The notes below the pieces were generated by a model. The model saw only the letters and a list, made by a program, of their open reading frames with translations, was not told the DNA's origin and made no database searches. Below, in pieces: positions 1-9,275 of a DNA stretch of 64,000 bases. Where the stretch lies: assembly GCA_019634925.1 (NCBI GenBank), contig JAHCAL010000002.1:558001-622000 (forward strand). Direction: 5' to 3'. Both the position numbers and the translations under genes were made by a program. The number at the start of each line of letters is the position of its first letter. Position 1 is the stretch's first letter. Origin of the DNA: Pseudomonadales bacterium (lineage in GTDB: Bacteria > Pseudomonadota > Gammaproteobacteria > Pseudomonadales > Azotimanducaceae).

Positions 1-1
1 C

Positions 2-1117
2 CCCACCCTGGCCGCCATCGGCCGCGTCGAGTCGACCCGGGTCGCCACGCTGCGCACCGACCTGACGCTCGCGGTACGCCGCGTTCACGTGCACGAAGGC
101 GACTGGGTGACCGAAGGCCAGCTGCTGGTCGAACTCGAGGACGCCGAGCCTGGCCTCGTGCTGGCGCAGCGTGCCGCAGACCTCGCCCAGGCCGAAGCGC
201 TGGTGCGCGCGCTCGCCGCGGAGCGCGACATGCTGCGCGCAACCCTCGACCAGGCTCGGTCGATGCATGCCGTGAGCCAGGCCAAGCTCGAACGCCACCA
301 GGCGCTGCGGGCGCGGGGCCTGATCAGCCAGAGCCTGGTGGACGAGGTACAGGCCGAAGCGGACCGTTCGGCGATCCAGCGCAGCGACCACGAGCGCCGC
401 CTGGCGGAGCTGCCGCACCGGTTGCGCGCCCTCGAAGCGCAGGTGGAGCGCGCCGCCGCCCTGGAGGAACTGGGTCGCCTGGATCTTGCCCGTACCCGGA
501 TCGTGGCGCCATTTGCGGGTCCCGTACTGGAAGTGACCGCCGCCGAGGGCGATCGCACCGTACCAGGCAACCCGCTGGTCACGGTTGCCGCCGCCGACAG
601 CTACGAAGTCCGCGTACAGGTGCCGACCGAGGAGGGCGAACGCTTCCAGGCCTGGCTGCGCGCCGGCGAACGGGTCGGCGCATGGCTGCCCGGCCGATAC
701 TCGGGATGGAATGGCGCCACGGTACTCGTGCGCGTCGCCGGCCGGGTCCGTCCGGGACAGAGCGGCCTCGACGCCTTTTTCGCCCTCCAGGTACCTGCCG
801 GCCTCCAGGCCCCAGCCGCGCCAGGGACACCGGTAGATCTGCCGCCGCTCGGCCGGACGGTGCAGATCGAGATCGCATTACCGGAACAACCGGACGTCGT
901 GGCCCTGCCGCCGAGCGCGCTCTACGAGAACGACCGGATCTACGCGGTGGAAGGCGGACGCCTCGAGGCGATCGACGTTGAGCGCGTCGGCGACGCGCGC
1001 GCGCCGGACGGCGAACTGCAGGTACTGGTCCGCTCGCCTGCGCTGGCGGGCGGCCGGCTGGTCGTGACGACGCAGTTGCCGCGCGCGACGCCAGGCCTGC
1101 TGGTGAGTCAGGGCTGA
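2..1117 (+). CDS. HlyD-type periplasmic adaptor of an efflux pump (5' end missing)
   Basis: This is the membrane-fusion (adaptor) subunit that would link an inner-membrane RND or ABC pump to an outer-membrane channel. The frame is open from base 2, so the start lies before the window. The visible part opens inside the lipoyl/biotinyl half-motif (GDWVTEGQLLVELED), continues through a long alpha-helical hairpin rich in Ala, Glu and Arg, and returns to the second lipoyl half (ARTRIVAPFAG). A beta-barrel and a membrane-proximal domain follow. The internal GTG at 89 is not the start, because the residues before it complete the lipoyl fold. The gene runs convergently into holA and the two ends overlap by about 10 bases. 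The pump gene expected beside it is not in the window, so the substrate is unknown. Confidence 0.85.
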   Translation, partial: PTLAAIGRVESTRVATLRTDLTLAVRRVHVHEGDWVTEGQLLVELEDAEPGLVLAQRAADLAQAEALVRALAAERDMLRATLDQARSMHAVSQAKLERHQALRARGLISQSLVDEVQAEADRSAIQRSDHERRLAELPHRLRALEAQVERAAALEELGRLDLARTRIVAPFAGPVLEVTAAEGDRTVPGNPLVTVAAADSYEVRVQVPTEEGERFQAWLRAGERVGAWLPGRYSGWNGATVLVRVAGRVRPGQSGLDAFFALQVPAGLQAPAAPGTPVDLPPLGRTVQIEIALPEQPDVVALPPSALYENDRIYAVEGGRLEAIDVERVGDARAPDGELQVLVRSPALAGGRLVVTTQLPRATPGLLVSQG

Positions 1118-2130
1118 CGTGCGATCGGGTGCAGCTCGCGCAACGCGGTGCTGGCACCCGGCGCACGAAGGGTGCACAGGCCGAGCAGCAGTTCCTCGAG
1201 CGAGACCCAGGGGTCGCCCGGCAGCTCGCCCTTGCCCTGCGCGTCGATCAGCGCACACGTGGCGAGCAGCGCGCCCGGCGTCGTGCGGCGGCCGAGACGC
1301 CGTTCGAATTCGCCGACGAGACGCGCGCGCTGCGGCGGCATCGGCACGCGGCCGGCCATGCCGCGCAACTGCCCGGCGAACGCGCCGAGCAGCGCGAACA
1401 CCGCAACACCTTCCTGGCGCAGGCCGGCGAGCATGCGCACGACCCGCGCCGCATCGCCCTGCAGCACCGCATCGATCAGTTCGAAGGTGCCGTAGTGTGC
1501 CGAGTCCTCGAGGACGCCGAGCAGCGCTTCCAGCGTGATCGGCTGCGGCAGCTCGTGGAGGAGCTTCAGCTTTTCGATCTCCTGAACTGCCGCGAGCAGG
1601 TTGCCCTCGACGCGCTCCGCCAGCGCGCCGAGCGCCTGATCGGTCAGGCGCAGCTCCGCGGCAGCGAGCCGCTCGCCGAGCCAGCGCGGCAGCTCGCGGA
1701 ATTCCACCGGCCAGATCCTCACCACGGCCGCCGCGGCGACCAGCGCCTTGTACCAGGCCGTCGCCAGCTGCTGTTTCTCGAGTCGCGCGCAGCGAACCAG
1801 GAGCAGCGTATCGGGCCCGGGATTCCGCGCGAACCCGGTCAGCACGTCGGCGCCTTCGCGCCCGAGCTTGCCGCCGCCGACACGCACGTCGATGACGCGG
1901 CGGTCGGCGAACAACGAAAGGCTTGCGGTCTCCTGCACGACCTCGTTCCAGTCGAACGTAGTCGTGTCGGCGTGCATGATCAGCCGTTCGCCGAAACCTG
2001 CCGCGCGGGCAGCCGCGATGATCGTATCGCACGCTTCCTGCACGAGCAGCGTTTCGTCGCCGCTGACGAGGTAGACCGGCAACAGGCCCCGGGCCAGCGC
2101 GCGGCCGAGGTCGGCGCTCTTAAGCTCCAC
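1108..2130 (-). CDS. holA: DNA polymerase III subunit delta
   Basis: HolA is the clamp-loader subunit that opens the beta sliding clamp during replication. The 340-residue product has the usual family length. It shows the HolA N-terminal region (PVYLVSGDETLLVQEA), the helical middle domain and the C-terminal collar domain containing FELIDAVLQGD. It is the last gene of the minus-strand block, and its ATG overlaps the end of lptE by 11 bases, as in the leuS-lptE-holA order known from Gammaproteobacteria. Expression is probably by read-through from leuS-lptE. Identity rests on sequence character and gene order together. Confidence 0.95.
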   Translation of the reverse strand: MELKSADLGRALARGLLPVYLVSGDETLLVQEACDTIIAAARAAGFGERLIMHADTTTFDWNEVVQETASLSLFADRRVIDVRVGGGKLGREGADVLTGFARNPGPDTLLLVRCARLEKQQLATAWYKALVAAAAVVRIWPVEFRELPRWLGERLAAAELRLTDQALGALAERVEGNLLAAVQEIEKLKLLHELPQPITLEALLGVLEDSAHYGTFELIDAVLQGDAARVVRMLAGLRQEGVAVFALLGAFAGQLRGMAGRVPMPPQRARLVGEFERRLGRRTTPGALLATCALIDAQGKGELPGDPWVSLEELLLGLCTLRAPGASTALRELHPIARQP

Positions 2131-2644
2131 GGCGCGCGCCCGCGAGCGCGTCGAGCGAGCGGATGATCTGCTGGATCAGCTCGGTCTGCATTTCCCGCTC
2201 GAGCAGCGCCCGTTCCTCGCTGCTGCCGAGGATGTTGTCACGATCGGCCCGGTACACCCGTTCGCGTTCGAGCCATTGCGGCTCGACCAGCTGCCGGCCG
2301 GAACCGTCGCGCACGCCATACAGCACGCCGATCTGCACCTCGTATTCCGCGGCGAGCGCGCGGTCGGACACCGACACGCTGCGCCGGCTGCGCCGTTCGT
2401 CGAGCAGCTGGATGACCAGTGCGTCGGCCGCGGGGGTGTCGAGCAGCTCGACGCCGGCGCGCACCAGCGCGACCCTGAGCGGATCGGCAAAGCCGTGCCG
2501 CGGCGCGGACTCGACGTAGGCGGTGGCGACGCTGCTGCGCAGATCCATGCCGCGCAGCTGGAACCCGCAGCCCGCGAGCAGGACCGCCGGCAGGAGCGCC
2601 GACAGGAGACCGACGAAGCGCCGCGGACGCCAGCCGGCGGACAC
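2120..2644 (-). CDS. lptE: LPS-assembly lipoprotein LptE
   Basis: LptE is the outer-membrane lipoprotein that plugs the LptD barrel and helps insert lipopolysaccharide. The 174-residue product has a lipoprotein signal peptide with lipobox LAGC (Cys26), followed directly by GFQLRG, the hallmark start of mature LptE. The C-terminus is rich in Gln, Leu and Arg. The gene lies directly after leuS with no gap and overlaps holA by 11 bases, the standard gammaproteobacterial order. LptE sequences diverge strongly, so the call leans on lipobox, length and position. Confidence 0.93.
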   Translation of the reverse strand: MSAGWRPRRFVGLLSALLPAVLLAGCGFQLRGMDLRSSVATAYVESAPRHGFADPLRVALVRAGVELLDTPAADALVIQLLDERRSRRSVSVSDRALAAEYEVQIGVLYGVRDGSGRQLVEPQWLERERVYRADRDNILGSSEERALLEREMQTELIQQIIRSLDALAGARRGA

Positions 2645-5098
2645 TCAGGCCACCACCACGTTGACGAGCTTGCCCGGCACGAGGATCACCTTGCGCACCG
2701 ACTTGCCCTCCATGAACCGCTGTACGTTCTCGTTGGCGAGCGCCGCGGCGCGCGCGGCAGCCTCGTCGGCCTGCACCGGCAGTTCGACACGGCCGCGTAC
2801 CTTGCCGTTCACCTGCAGCACCCACTCGACCGCGTCCTGGACCAGGACCGTCGGGTCGACCTCGGGCCAGCGGGTCTCGACCAGCAAGCCGGCTTCGCCG
2901 AGCCGCGCCCACAGCGCCTGGCAGATGTGTGGCGCGATCGGCGACAGCACGACCAGCGCGACCCTGAGCGCCTCGTGGACGGCGGCCCGGTCCGCCGCGC
3001 CGGCCGGCTCCAGCCGGCTCACCGCGTTGACCAGTTCGTGCACGGCCGAGACCACGGTGTTGAACTGGATGCGCCGGCCGTAGTCGTCGTCGGCCCGTTG
3101 CAGGGTCTCGTGGGTCTTGCGGCGCAGCGCGCGTGCGCCCGGCGAAAGCGCCGCGTGGTCGAGCGGCGGCGGCGCGCCGGCCGCCATGTGTTCGTGCACC
3201 AGGTTCCACAGCCGCTTGCAGAAGCGTCCCTGCCCCTCGACCCCCGCCTCGCTCCATTCGAAGGACTGGTCGGGCGGTGCCGCGAACATCATGGCGGTAC
3301 GGACGGCGTCCGCGCCGTACTTGTCGAGCAGATGCTGCGGATCGCCCGCATCTCCGGACGACTTCGACATCTTGCGACCGTCCTTCAGCACCATGCCGAG
3401 CATCAACAGCCGGGTGAACGGCTCGTCGGACTGCACGAGCCCCGCGTCGCGCATGAGCTTGTGGAAGAACCGCGCGTACAGCAGGTGCAGGATCGCGTGC
3501 TCGATGCCGCCGACGTAGTGGTCGACCGGCGTCCAGTAGTTGGCGCGTTCGTCGAGCATGGGCGCGTTCGCGTCGGGGCAGGCGAAGCGCGCGTAGTACC
3601 AGGACGACTCCATGAACGTGTCGAACGTATCCGTTTCGCGCCGCGCTTCGCCGCCGCACTTCGGGCAACGCGTGCGGTGGAAGCTCTCCATGGTGGTGAG
3701 CGGCGAGCGCACGCCTTCGAAGGTCACGTCGGTCGGCAGCACGACGGGCAGGTCCCGTTCGGGTACCGGCACGACGCCGCATGCGGCGCAATGGATCATC
3801 GGAATCGGGCAGCCCCAGTAGCGCTGCCTGGACACGCCCCAGTCGCGCAGCCGGTAGTTGACCCGGCGCCGGCCGAGGCCCTTGGCGGCCAGCGCGTCGG
3901 CGATCGCCGTGAACGCCTCGGCCGAGCCGAGTCCGTCGAAGCCGGGCGAATTGACCAGCCGGCCGGGCGCGGTGAATGCCTGGCGCGCCAGGTCGCACGG
4001 TTCGTCACCGGCCGGCGCGATGACCTGACGCACGGGAATGCCGTATTTCATCGCGAATTCCCAGTCGCGCTGGTCGTGGCCGGGGACTGACATGACCGCG
4101 CCGGAGCCGTACTCCATGAGCACGAAGTTCGCGACCCAGACCGGCAGCCGTTCGCCGGTGAGCGGGTGATCGACAGTGAGTCCGGTCGCGATGCCCGCTT
4201 TCTCGAGCGTGGCGATCTCGGCCTCGGCGGTCTTGGTGTTGCGGCAACGTTCGACGAATGCCGCAACCGCGGCGTCCGCCAGCGCCGCCTCGCGTGCCAG
4301 CGGATGCTCGGCCGCCACCGCCACGTAGGTCGCGCCGAGCAGCGTGTCGGGACGGGTCGTGTAGACCGTCAGGCGATCGTCGCGTCCGGTGACCGGGAAA
4401 TCGATCTCGACGCCCTCGGACCGGCCGATCCAGTTGCGCTGCATGCTCTTGACCGATTCCGGCCAGCCGGGGAGGTTGTCGAGTTCGGCCAGCAGTTCTT
4501 CGGCGTAGTCGGTGATGCGCAGGAACCACTGCGGCATCTCGCGGCGTTCGACCGGCGCACCCGATCGCCAGCCGCGGCCGTCGACCACCTGCTCGTTGGC
4601 GAGCACGGTCTGGTCCACCGGATCCCAGTTCACCATCGAACTCTTGCGATAGACCATGCCTTTTTCGTAGAGCTTGAGGAAGAACCACTGTTCCCAGTGG
4701 TAGTACTCGGGATCGCAGGTCGCGAACTCGCGGCTCCAGTCGAAACCGAAACCGAGCCGCTGCATCTGCCCCTTCATGTACGCGATGTTGTCACGCGTCC
4801 ACTTCGCCGGCGGAATGCCGTGCTTGATCGCGGCGTTCTCGGCGGGAAGGCCGAAGGCGTCCCAGCCCATGGGCTGCATGACGTTGTACCCTTTCAGCCG
4901 GTGGTAGCGGTTGATGACGTCACCGAGCGTGTAGCAGCGGACGTGGCCCATGTGCAGGCGTCCGCTCGGGTACGGGAACATGGCGAGGCAGTAGTACTTC
5001 TCGCCCGCGCCCGCTTCGCGGGCTTCGAACGCGCGGGCGTCGCGCCAGGCTGCCTGGGCCGCACGCTCCACGCCGTGCGGGTCATAGGTCGCGGTCAT
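2645..5098 (-). CDS. leuS: Leucine--tRNA ligase
   Basis: This class I aminoacyl-tRNA synthetase charges tRNA-Leu in the cytoplasm. The proposed ATG at 5098 gives 817 residues and follows an AAGG Shine-Dalgarno. The frame stays open a further 45 codons upstream, but that stretch does not look like LeuS. The HIGH signature reads HMGH (residues 49-52) after PYPSGRL. The CP1 editing domain with its [12 protein letters not shown] motif follows, and the KMSKS loop ([10 protein letters not shown]) lies near residue 570. The length is somewhat below the roughly 860 residues of E. coli LeuS but within family range. It sits between lnt and lptE in the conserved block. Confidence 0.97.
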   Translation of the reverse strand: MTATYDPHGVERAAQAAWRDARAFEAREAGAGEKYYCLAMFPYPSGRLHMGHVRCYTLGDVINRYHRLKGYNVMQPMGWDAFGLPAENAAIKHGIPPAKWTRDNIAYMKGQMQRLGFGFDWSREFATCDPEYYHWEQWFFLKLYEKGMVYRKSSMVNWDPVDQTVLANEQVVDGRGWRSGAPVERREMPQWFLRITDYAEELLAELDNLPGWPESVKSMQRNWIGRSEGVEIDFPVTGRDDRLTVYTTRPDTLLGATYVAVAAEHPLAREAALADAAVAAFVERCRNTKTAEAEIATLEKAGIATGLTVDHPLTGERLPVWVANFVLMEYGSGAVMSVPGHDQRDWEFAMKYGIPVRQVIAPAGDEPCDLARQAFTAPGRLVNSPGFDGLGSAEAFTAIADALAAKGLGRRRVNYRLRDWGVSRQRYWGCPIPMIHCAACGVVPVPERDLPVVLPTDVTFEGVRSPLTTMESFHRTRCPKCGGEARRETDTFDTFMESSWYYARFACPDANAPMLDERANYWTPVDHYVGGIEHAILHLLYARFFHKLMRDAGLVQSDEPFTRLLMLGMVLKDGRKMSKSSGDAGDPQHLLDKYGADAVRTAMMFAAPPDQSFEWSEAGVEGQGRFCKRLWNLVHEHMAAGAPPPLDHAALSPGARALRRKTHETLQRADDDYGRRIQFNTVVSAVHELVNAVSRLEPAGAADRAAVHEALRVALVVLSPIAPHICQALWARLGEAGLLVETRWPEVDPTVLVQDAVEWVLQVNGKVRGRVELPVQADEAAARAAALANENVQRFMEGKSVRKVILVPGKLVNVVVA

Positions 5099-5147
5099 CG
5101 CTGGGTGCACCTTGGAAAATGCGCAAGGATACCACCGAAAAAGCGGG

Positions 5148-6743
5148 TCAGGCGCCCGGCCGGCGGCTCCCGAGGGCGAGCAGGCCGAGCAGCAGCAGGC
5201 TGACCCCGACCGGCAGATACCCCCAACGCGCATAGGGCGTGGTGCCGGCCATTGTGGTCCACTCGCCGCGCAGGACGCCGGCCTCGAACTGCGGCAGCCG
5301 GGCCCGGATCCGCCCCTGGTGATCGACGATCGCGGTCACGCCGTTGTTGGTGCCGCGCAGCATCCAGCGTCCGTTCTCGAGCGCGCGCATCTGTGCCATC
5401 TCGAGGTGCTGGAGCGGACCGATGCTGCGGCCGAACCAGGTGTCGTTGGAGACGGTCATCAGCACGTCCGCGGCCGCCGCCTGCTCGCGCACGAGCTCCG
5501 GATAGACGACTTCATAACAGATCGCCATCACGGCGCGGCGCCCGCCGACATCGAGCAGCGGCTGCTCCCAGGCGCCGGGCGAGAAGCCGGACATGGGCAG
5601 GTCGAAGAACGCGATGAGCCCACGCAGCCAGGACTCGAGCGGCACGTATTCGCCAAATGGCACCAGGCGGCGCTTCACGTACAGGCCTTCGCCAGCGCCG
5701 AGTGCGCGGACGGCGTTCTGGAACTCGACGCCACCGTCACGCTGCCGCTCGGCACGCGGCAGGCCGAGCACGAACGCGGTATCGGCGCGCTGGCCACGCC
5801 GGTCGAGTCGCAGGAGCAGGTCGGCGGCCTCGTGCTCGAGCAGCGTGATCGCCGCCTCGGGCCAGACCAGAAGACCGGCATCCCAGTGTGGTTCCGAGAG
5901 GTCCACGTAGGTCTGGATGATGCGCGCGCTCTCCTCGGCATTCCATTTGACCAACTGGTCCACGTTGCCCTGCACCAGTGCGACCGATTGGGTCCCGGCC
6001 GGCTGCACCCACTGCACGCGCGCGAGGGCGAAGCCCGCGAGCCACGGCAGCAGTACCAGCACGGCGGCAAGGGCCGCCTGGCGACGGTCGGTGCGCGCCC
6101 CGGATACCGCGAGCGTGTTGCGCGCACGCCGCGCGCGTGCGCCGAGTTCGACACCGGCGAGCCCGACCGCGGCCGTCAGCGCCACCGCGAGGCTCACCAG
6201 CAGCACCCCGCCGACCGGCGCGAGCCCGCCGAGCGGCGTGAAGAGATGGGCGTAGCCCGCGAAGAGCCACGGGAATCCGGTCAGGAACCAGGTGGTCAGC
6301 CACTCGAATGCCACGAACAGCACGGCGAACCAGATCGCGTCGGCGAACCGGCCGCCGCCCCGTACCCGGGCGAAGACGACGGCGTTGGCGAGCGTGAACA
6401 GCGCGAGTCCGCCCACGAACAGCACCACCAGGAGCCCGGCGAGCCACGGCGGCGCGTGGCCGTAGACGTTGATGCTGACGTAGACCCAGGAGGCGCCGAC
6501 CGCGTACTTGCCCACCCCGAACAGCCAGCCGAGGAGCCACGCGCGCGGGCGGTGCCCGCGTCCGGCCGGGCTGCCGGGGCGAGTGCGGCCGAGCACCGCG
6601 AACCAGAGCCCGAGGGATACGATGCCGAGCGGCCAGTAGCCGAAGGGTGCGAGCGAAAGCGGCAGCAGCGCGCCGGCCACGAGTGCCAGCAGGTAGCTCA
6701 CGCGCGCGCGCTCCGGCATCTCTTCCGGCATGGCTTCCGGCAT
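5148..6743 (-). CDS. lnt: Apolipoprotein N-acyltransferase
   Basis: Lnt adds the third acyl chain to lipoproteins at the periplasmic face of the inner membrane. The 531-residue product has an N-terminal half of hydrophobic helices and a nitrilase-like C-terminal domain. The catalytic triad is visible as Glu296 (WPEAA), Lys357 (YVKRRL) and Cys409 (AICYE). The 5' end holds three in-frame ATGs spaced 12 bases apart (6743, 6731, 6719), each preceded by the same CCGGAA-type sequence, so the true start is ambiguous by eight codons. The first ATG lies 9 bases after the corC stop, which suggests coupled translation. Confidence 0.96.
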   Translation of the reverse strand: MPEAMPEEMPERARVSYLLALVAGALLPLSLAPFGYWPLGIVSLGLWFAVLGRTRPGSPAGRGHRPRAWLLGWLFGVGKYAVGASWVYVSINVYGHAPPWLAGLLVVLFVGGLALFTLANAVVFARVRGGGRFADAIWFAVLFVAFEWLTTWFLTGFPWLFAGYAHLFTPLGGLAPVGGVLLVSLAVALTAAVGLAGVELGARARRARNTLAVSGARTDRRQAALAAVLVLLPWLAGFALARVQWVQPAGTQSVALVQGNVDQLVKWNAEESARIIQTYVDLSEPHWDAGLLVWPEAAITLLEHEAADLLLRLDRRGQRADTAFVLGLPRAERQRDGGVEFQNAVRALGAGEGLYVKRRLVPFGEYVPLESWLRGLIAFFDLPMSGFSPGAWEQPLLDVGGRRAVMAICYEVVYPELVREQAAAADVLMTVSNDTWFGRSIGPLQHLEMAQMRALENGRWMLRGTNNGVTAIVDHQGRIRARLPQFEAGVLRGEWTTMAGTTPYARWGYLPVGVSLLLLGLLALGSRRPGA

Positions 6744-6752
6744 GGTTTCCGG

Positions 6753-7589
6753 TCAGGCAAGCCGTCTGACCTGCAGGAGTCGCACGCGCCGCGAGTCGGC
6801 GCTCATGACCCGGAAGCGCAGACCCTCCATGTCGATGGTCTCGCCGCGCGCGGGAAGGTGGCCGAACGCCTTCAGTACGAGACCGCCCACGGTGTCGAAC
6901 GCCTCCTCGTCGAGCGCGAGTCCGAAATACTCGTTGAACTCGTCTACCGGCGTGGCCGCCTTGACGGTGAAGGTGTTCGCATCCATCTGCTTGATGAAAT
7001 TCTCGTCGTCGACGTCGTGCTCGTCCTCGATGTCGCCGACGATCTGCTCGAGGACGTCCTCGATGGTCACGATCCCGGACACGTGTCCGTACTCGTCGAC
7101 CACGATCGCCATGTGATTGCGCGCGTTGCGGAAGTCCTGGAGCAGGATGTTGAGCCGCTTGCTCTCCGGGATCACCGTTGCCGAGCGGATGTAGTCCTTG
7201 ATATCGAAGTCCGGGTCAGGGCCGCGCAGCACGAGTGGCAGCAGGTCCTTGGCGTGCAGGATTCCGCGTACGTCGTCGAGTTCGTCGCCGATCACCGGAT
7301 AACGCGAGTGCTGCGACTCGATGATGACCGGCAGGAACTCCTCGAGCGGCTGGTCGACACGCAGCGTGACCAGCTGCGCGCGCGGCACCATGATGTCGCG
7401 CGCGCGCATGTCGGAGACCTGCAGCGCGCCGAATATGATATTCAGCGCTTCCGCGTCCATGATCTGGCGCGCCGCCGCATCGCGCAGCACGTCCATCAGC
7501 GCATTGCGATCCGCCGGCTCTTCGGCGAACAGATCGAACAGCCACTCGCGCAGCGAACGCCGCGCGTGGAAACCATTGCCTTCGCTCAT
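6753..7589 (-). CDS. corC: CorC/HlyC-family CBS-domain protein
   Basis: This soluble CBS-pair protein (YbeX/CorC) is linked to magnesium and cobalt homeostasis, and in E. coli also to ribosome maturation together with YbeY. The 278-residue product begins with a short acidic region, then has two CBS motifs (MVPRAQLVTL and the region around VVDEYGHVSGIVTIED) and a C-terminal transporter-associated domain. The start overlaps the end of ybeY by four bases. It lacks a membrane domain, so it is the YbeX type rather than a full transporter. It is part of the ybeZ-ybeY-corC-lnt block. Confidence 0.94.
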   Translation of the reverse strand: MSEGNGFHARRSLREWLFDLFAEEPADRNALMDVLRDAAARQIMDAEALNIIFGALQVSDMRARDIMVPRAQLVTLRVDQPLEEFLPVIIESQHSRYPVIGDELDDVRGILHAKDLLPLVLRGPDPDFDIKDYIRSATVIPESKRLNILLQDFRNARNHMAIVVDEYGHVSGIVTIEDVLEQIVGDIEDEHDVDDENFIKQMDANTFTVKAATPVDEFNEYFGLALDEEAFDTVGGLVLKAFGHLPARGETIDMEGLRFRVMSADSRRVRLLQVRRLA

Positions 7590-8098
7590 TCTTCCCCGTA
7601 TGGATCGGCTATACCGAAGCGATCCAGTACCCCTCTTTCCAGTGATTCCATGGCGTCCGCTTCTGCGGCGGACTCGTGATCGTAACCGAGCAGATGCAGC
7701 ACCCCGTGGACGACCAGGTGGGCAAAGTGGTCCGCCGCCGCCTTGCCCTGCGCTGCCGCTTCTTGGTGCACGCGCGGGACGCAGATCACCACGTCGCCCC
7801 AGAAGCGCCCGCCAGGCACTGCCACGCCAGCCGGGAAGCTCAGGACGTTGGTGGGGCCGTCACGGTGCCGGTACTGCGCGTTCAGCAGCGCCGACTCGGC
7901 CGCCTCCACCAGCCGGATGCAGAGTTCACCCGGACCGGCGGGTGCGGGGCCGCGCCCACGCGCCGGGACCGATTCGAGCACGGCAGCCGCCCAGGCCGTC
8001 AGGTCCGCCACGGCCGGGACCGGCCCGGCTGCGGCGATCTGCACCTCGATGAGTTCCTGGTCGTCCTCCACGGGCACGTCGGCGGCGTCAGCGGACAC
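7586..8098 (-). CDS. ybeY: Endoribonuclease YbeY (16S rRNA 3'-end maturation)
   Basis: YbeY is a zinc-dependent RNase acting in 16S rRNA maturation and ribosome quality control. The zinc motif H-x3-H-x5-H is visible as HGVLHLLGYDH, preceded by the family motif TNVLSFP. The GTG at 8098 is chosen because it follows a GGGGA Shine-Dalgarno and gives about 170 residues, close to the family norm. A frame extending to 8224 would run far into ybeZ and adds a non-homologous, serine- and arginine-rich stretch. The start overlaps the 3' end of ybeZ by 11 bases. Confidence 0.95.
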   Translation of the reverse strand: MSADAADVPVEDDQELIEVQIAAAGPVPAVADLTAWAAAVLESVPARGRGPAPAGPGELCIRLVEAAESALLNAQYRHRDGPTNVLSFPAGVAVPGGRFWGDVVICVPRVHQEAAAQGKAAADHFAHLVVHGVLHLLGYDHESAAEADAMESLERGVLDRFGIADPYGEE

Positions 8099-9161
8099 GA
8101 CGGTCCCCGTCTTCGACAGGCAGTTCGCCCTGGAAGGCCGCATAGGCCTCCACGATCTTCTGGACCAGCGGATGCCGGACCACGTCGCGCGAACTGAAGT
8201 GCGTGAACTGGATGCCCTCGACACCGGCGAGCACGTGCCGGACGTTGACCAGCCCCGACTTCTGGCCGCGCGGCAGGTCGATCTGGGTGATGTCGCCGGT
8301 GATCACCGCGGTCGAGCCGAAGCCGATGCGGGTCAGGAACATCTTCATCTGCTCCACCGTGGTGTTCTGGCTCTCGTCCAGGATGATGAAGGCGTTGTTG
8401 AGCGTGCGCCCACGCATGTAGGCGAGCGGCGCGACTTCGATGACGTTGCGCTCGATGTACTTGTTGACCCGCTCGACGCCCATCATTTCGTACAGCGCGT
8501 CGTACAGCGGCCGCAGGTACGGATCGATCTTCTGCGCCAGGTCGCCGGGGAGGAAGCCGAGTTTCTCACCCGCCTCCACGGCCGGACGCACCAGCAGAAT
8601 GCGGCTGACCCGCTGCGACTCGAGCGCCTCCACGGCGCAGGCCACCGCCAGGTAGGTCTTGCCAGTACCCGCGGGTCCGATGCCGAAGTTGATGTCATGG
8701 CTGCGGATCGCCTGCACGTAACTGCTCTGGTTCGCGCCGCGCGGCATCACCGTCTTGCGACCGGTGCGCACGATCACCTCGCCGTCCGCGGCGCCGGGCC
8801 GCGGCGACCCGGTTGCGCCGGCCGGCCCTTTGCCGTCGGCGGGCTGTGCCTCGCGGGCCAGCAGGGCATCGACCCCGGCTTCCTGGAGCAGCAGGTGCAC
8901 TTCGTCCGGCTCGATCACCTCGCGCCCGACGGTCTGCCGGTAGAGCTGGTTCAGGAGCGCGCTCGCGGCCTTGAGGCGGGGCTCGGGTCCGGTAACCTGG
9001 AAGACGTTGCCCCGGTTACGGATGTGCACGCCGAGGCGCCGTTCGAGATGCTTGAGGTTCTGGTCGAACGGACCGCACAGGGCGGCCAGGCGCTGGGAGT
9101 CGTCGGGGACCAGCGTGACGGTCGTGGTCATCGCGACCACGCGGGCAGGCTCTTCGCTCAA
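8088..9161 (-). CDS. ybeZ: PhoH-like ATPase YbeZ
   Basis: This cytoplasmic PhoH-family P-loop NTPase is the partner of YbeY in rRNA processing. The 357-residue product has an N-terminal RNA-binding-like region (residues about 15-80), a proline- and alanine-rich linker, Walker A GPAGTGKT at 162-169 and a Walker B/DExx segment FIILDESQNT. Several in-frame ATGs lie near the start; the ATG at 9161 was kept. In most gammaproteobacterial genomes ybeZ directly follows miaB, whereas here a regulator gene separates them. A 98-base gap precedes the start, so a private promoter is possible. Confidence 0.94.
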   Translation of the reverse strand: MSEEPARVVAMTTTVTLVPDDSQRLAALCGPFDQNLKHLERRLGVHIRNRGNVFQVTGPEPRLKAASALLNQLYRQTVGREVIEPDEVHLLLQEAGVDALLAREAQPADGKGPAGATGSPRPGAADGEVIVRTGRKTVMPRGANQSSYVQAIRSHDINFGIGPAGTGKTYLAVACAVEALESQRVSRILLVRPAVEAGEKLGFLPGDLAQKIDPYLRPLYDALYEMMGVERVNKYIERNVIEVAPLAYMRGRTLNNAFIILDESQNTTVEQMKMFLTRIGFGSTAVITGDITQIDLPRGQKSGLVNVRHVLAGVEGIQFTHFSSRDVVRHPLVQKIVEAYAAFQGELPVEDGDRRVR

Positions 9162-9257
9162 TCGAGTTCCTGAAAGGGGTTACCGCGGTAGCATATAAGC
9201 CCCCCGCACCCTGTCAAATGAAGATTCTCCGCAGGCCGGCATGCCTGCCGGGCGAAG

Positions 9258-9275
9258 TGTCACGTGGGGCTGACA
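9258..9275. promoter_or_regulatory. Possible PpsR/CrtJ-type site (TGT-N12-ACA)
   Basis: The sequence TGT, twelve bases, ACA starts three bases before the end of the PpsR-like stop codon and lies just upstream of ybeZ on the minus strand. TGT-N12-ACA is the known recognition pattern of CrtJ/PpsR. From base composition, a handful of such matches is expected in 64 kb by chance. Only its position beside a PpsR-like gene makes it worth recording. Confidence 0.3.

Noticed and set aside
2276-4090. Open plus-strand frame of 604 codons antisense to leuS
   Set aside because: leuS is unmistakable on the other strand, and the antisense product shows no recognisable fold.
5112-7679. Open plus-strand frame of 855 codons across lnt and corC
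   Set aside because: It runs antisense to two clear genes with conserved motifs; long antisense frames are common in GC-rich coding DNA. Its translation is a low-complexity mix of Arg, Glu and His.
9231-9248. Terminator between the PpsR-like gene and ybeZ
   Set aside because: The 6-base inverted repeat there (GCAGGC/GCCTGC) is short and has no T-tract, so it gives little support for termination.
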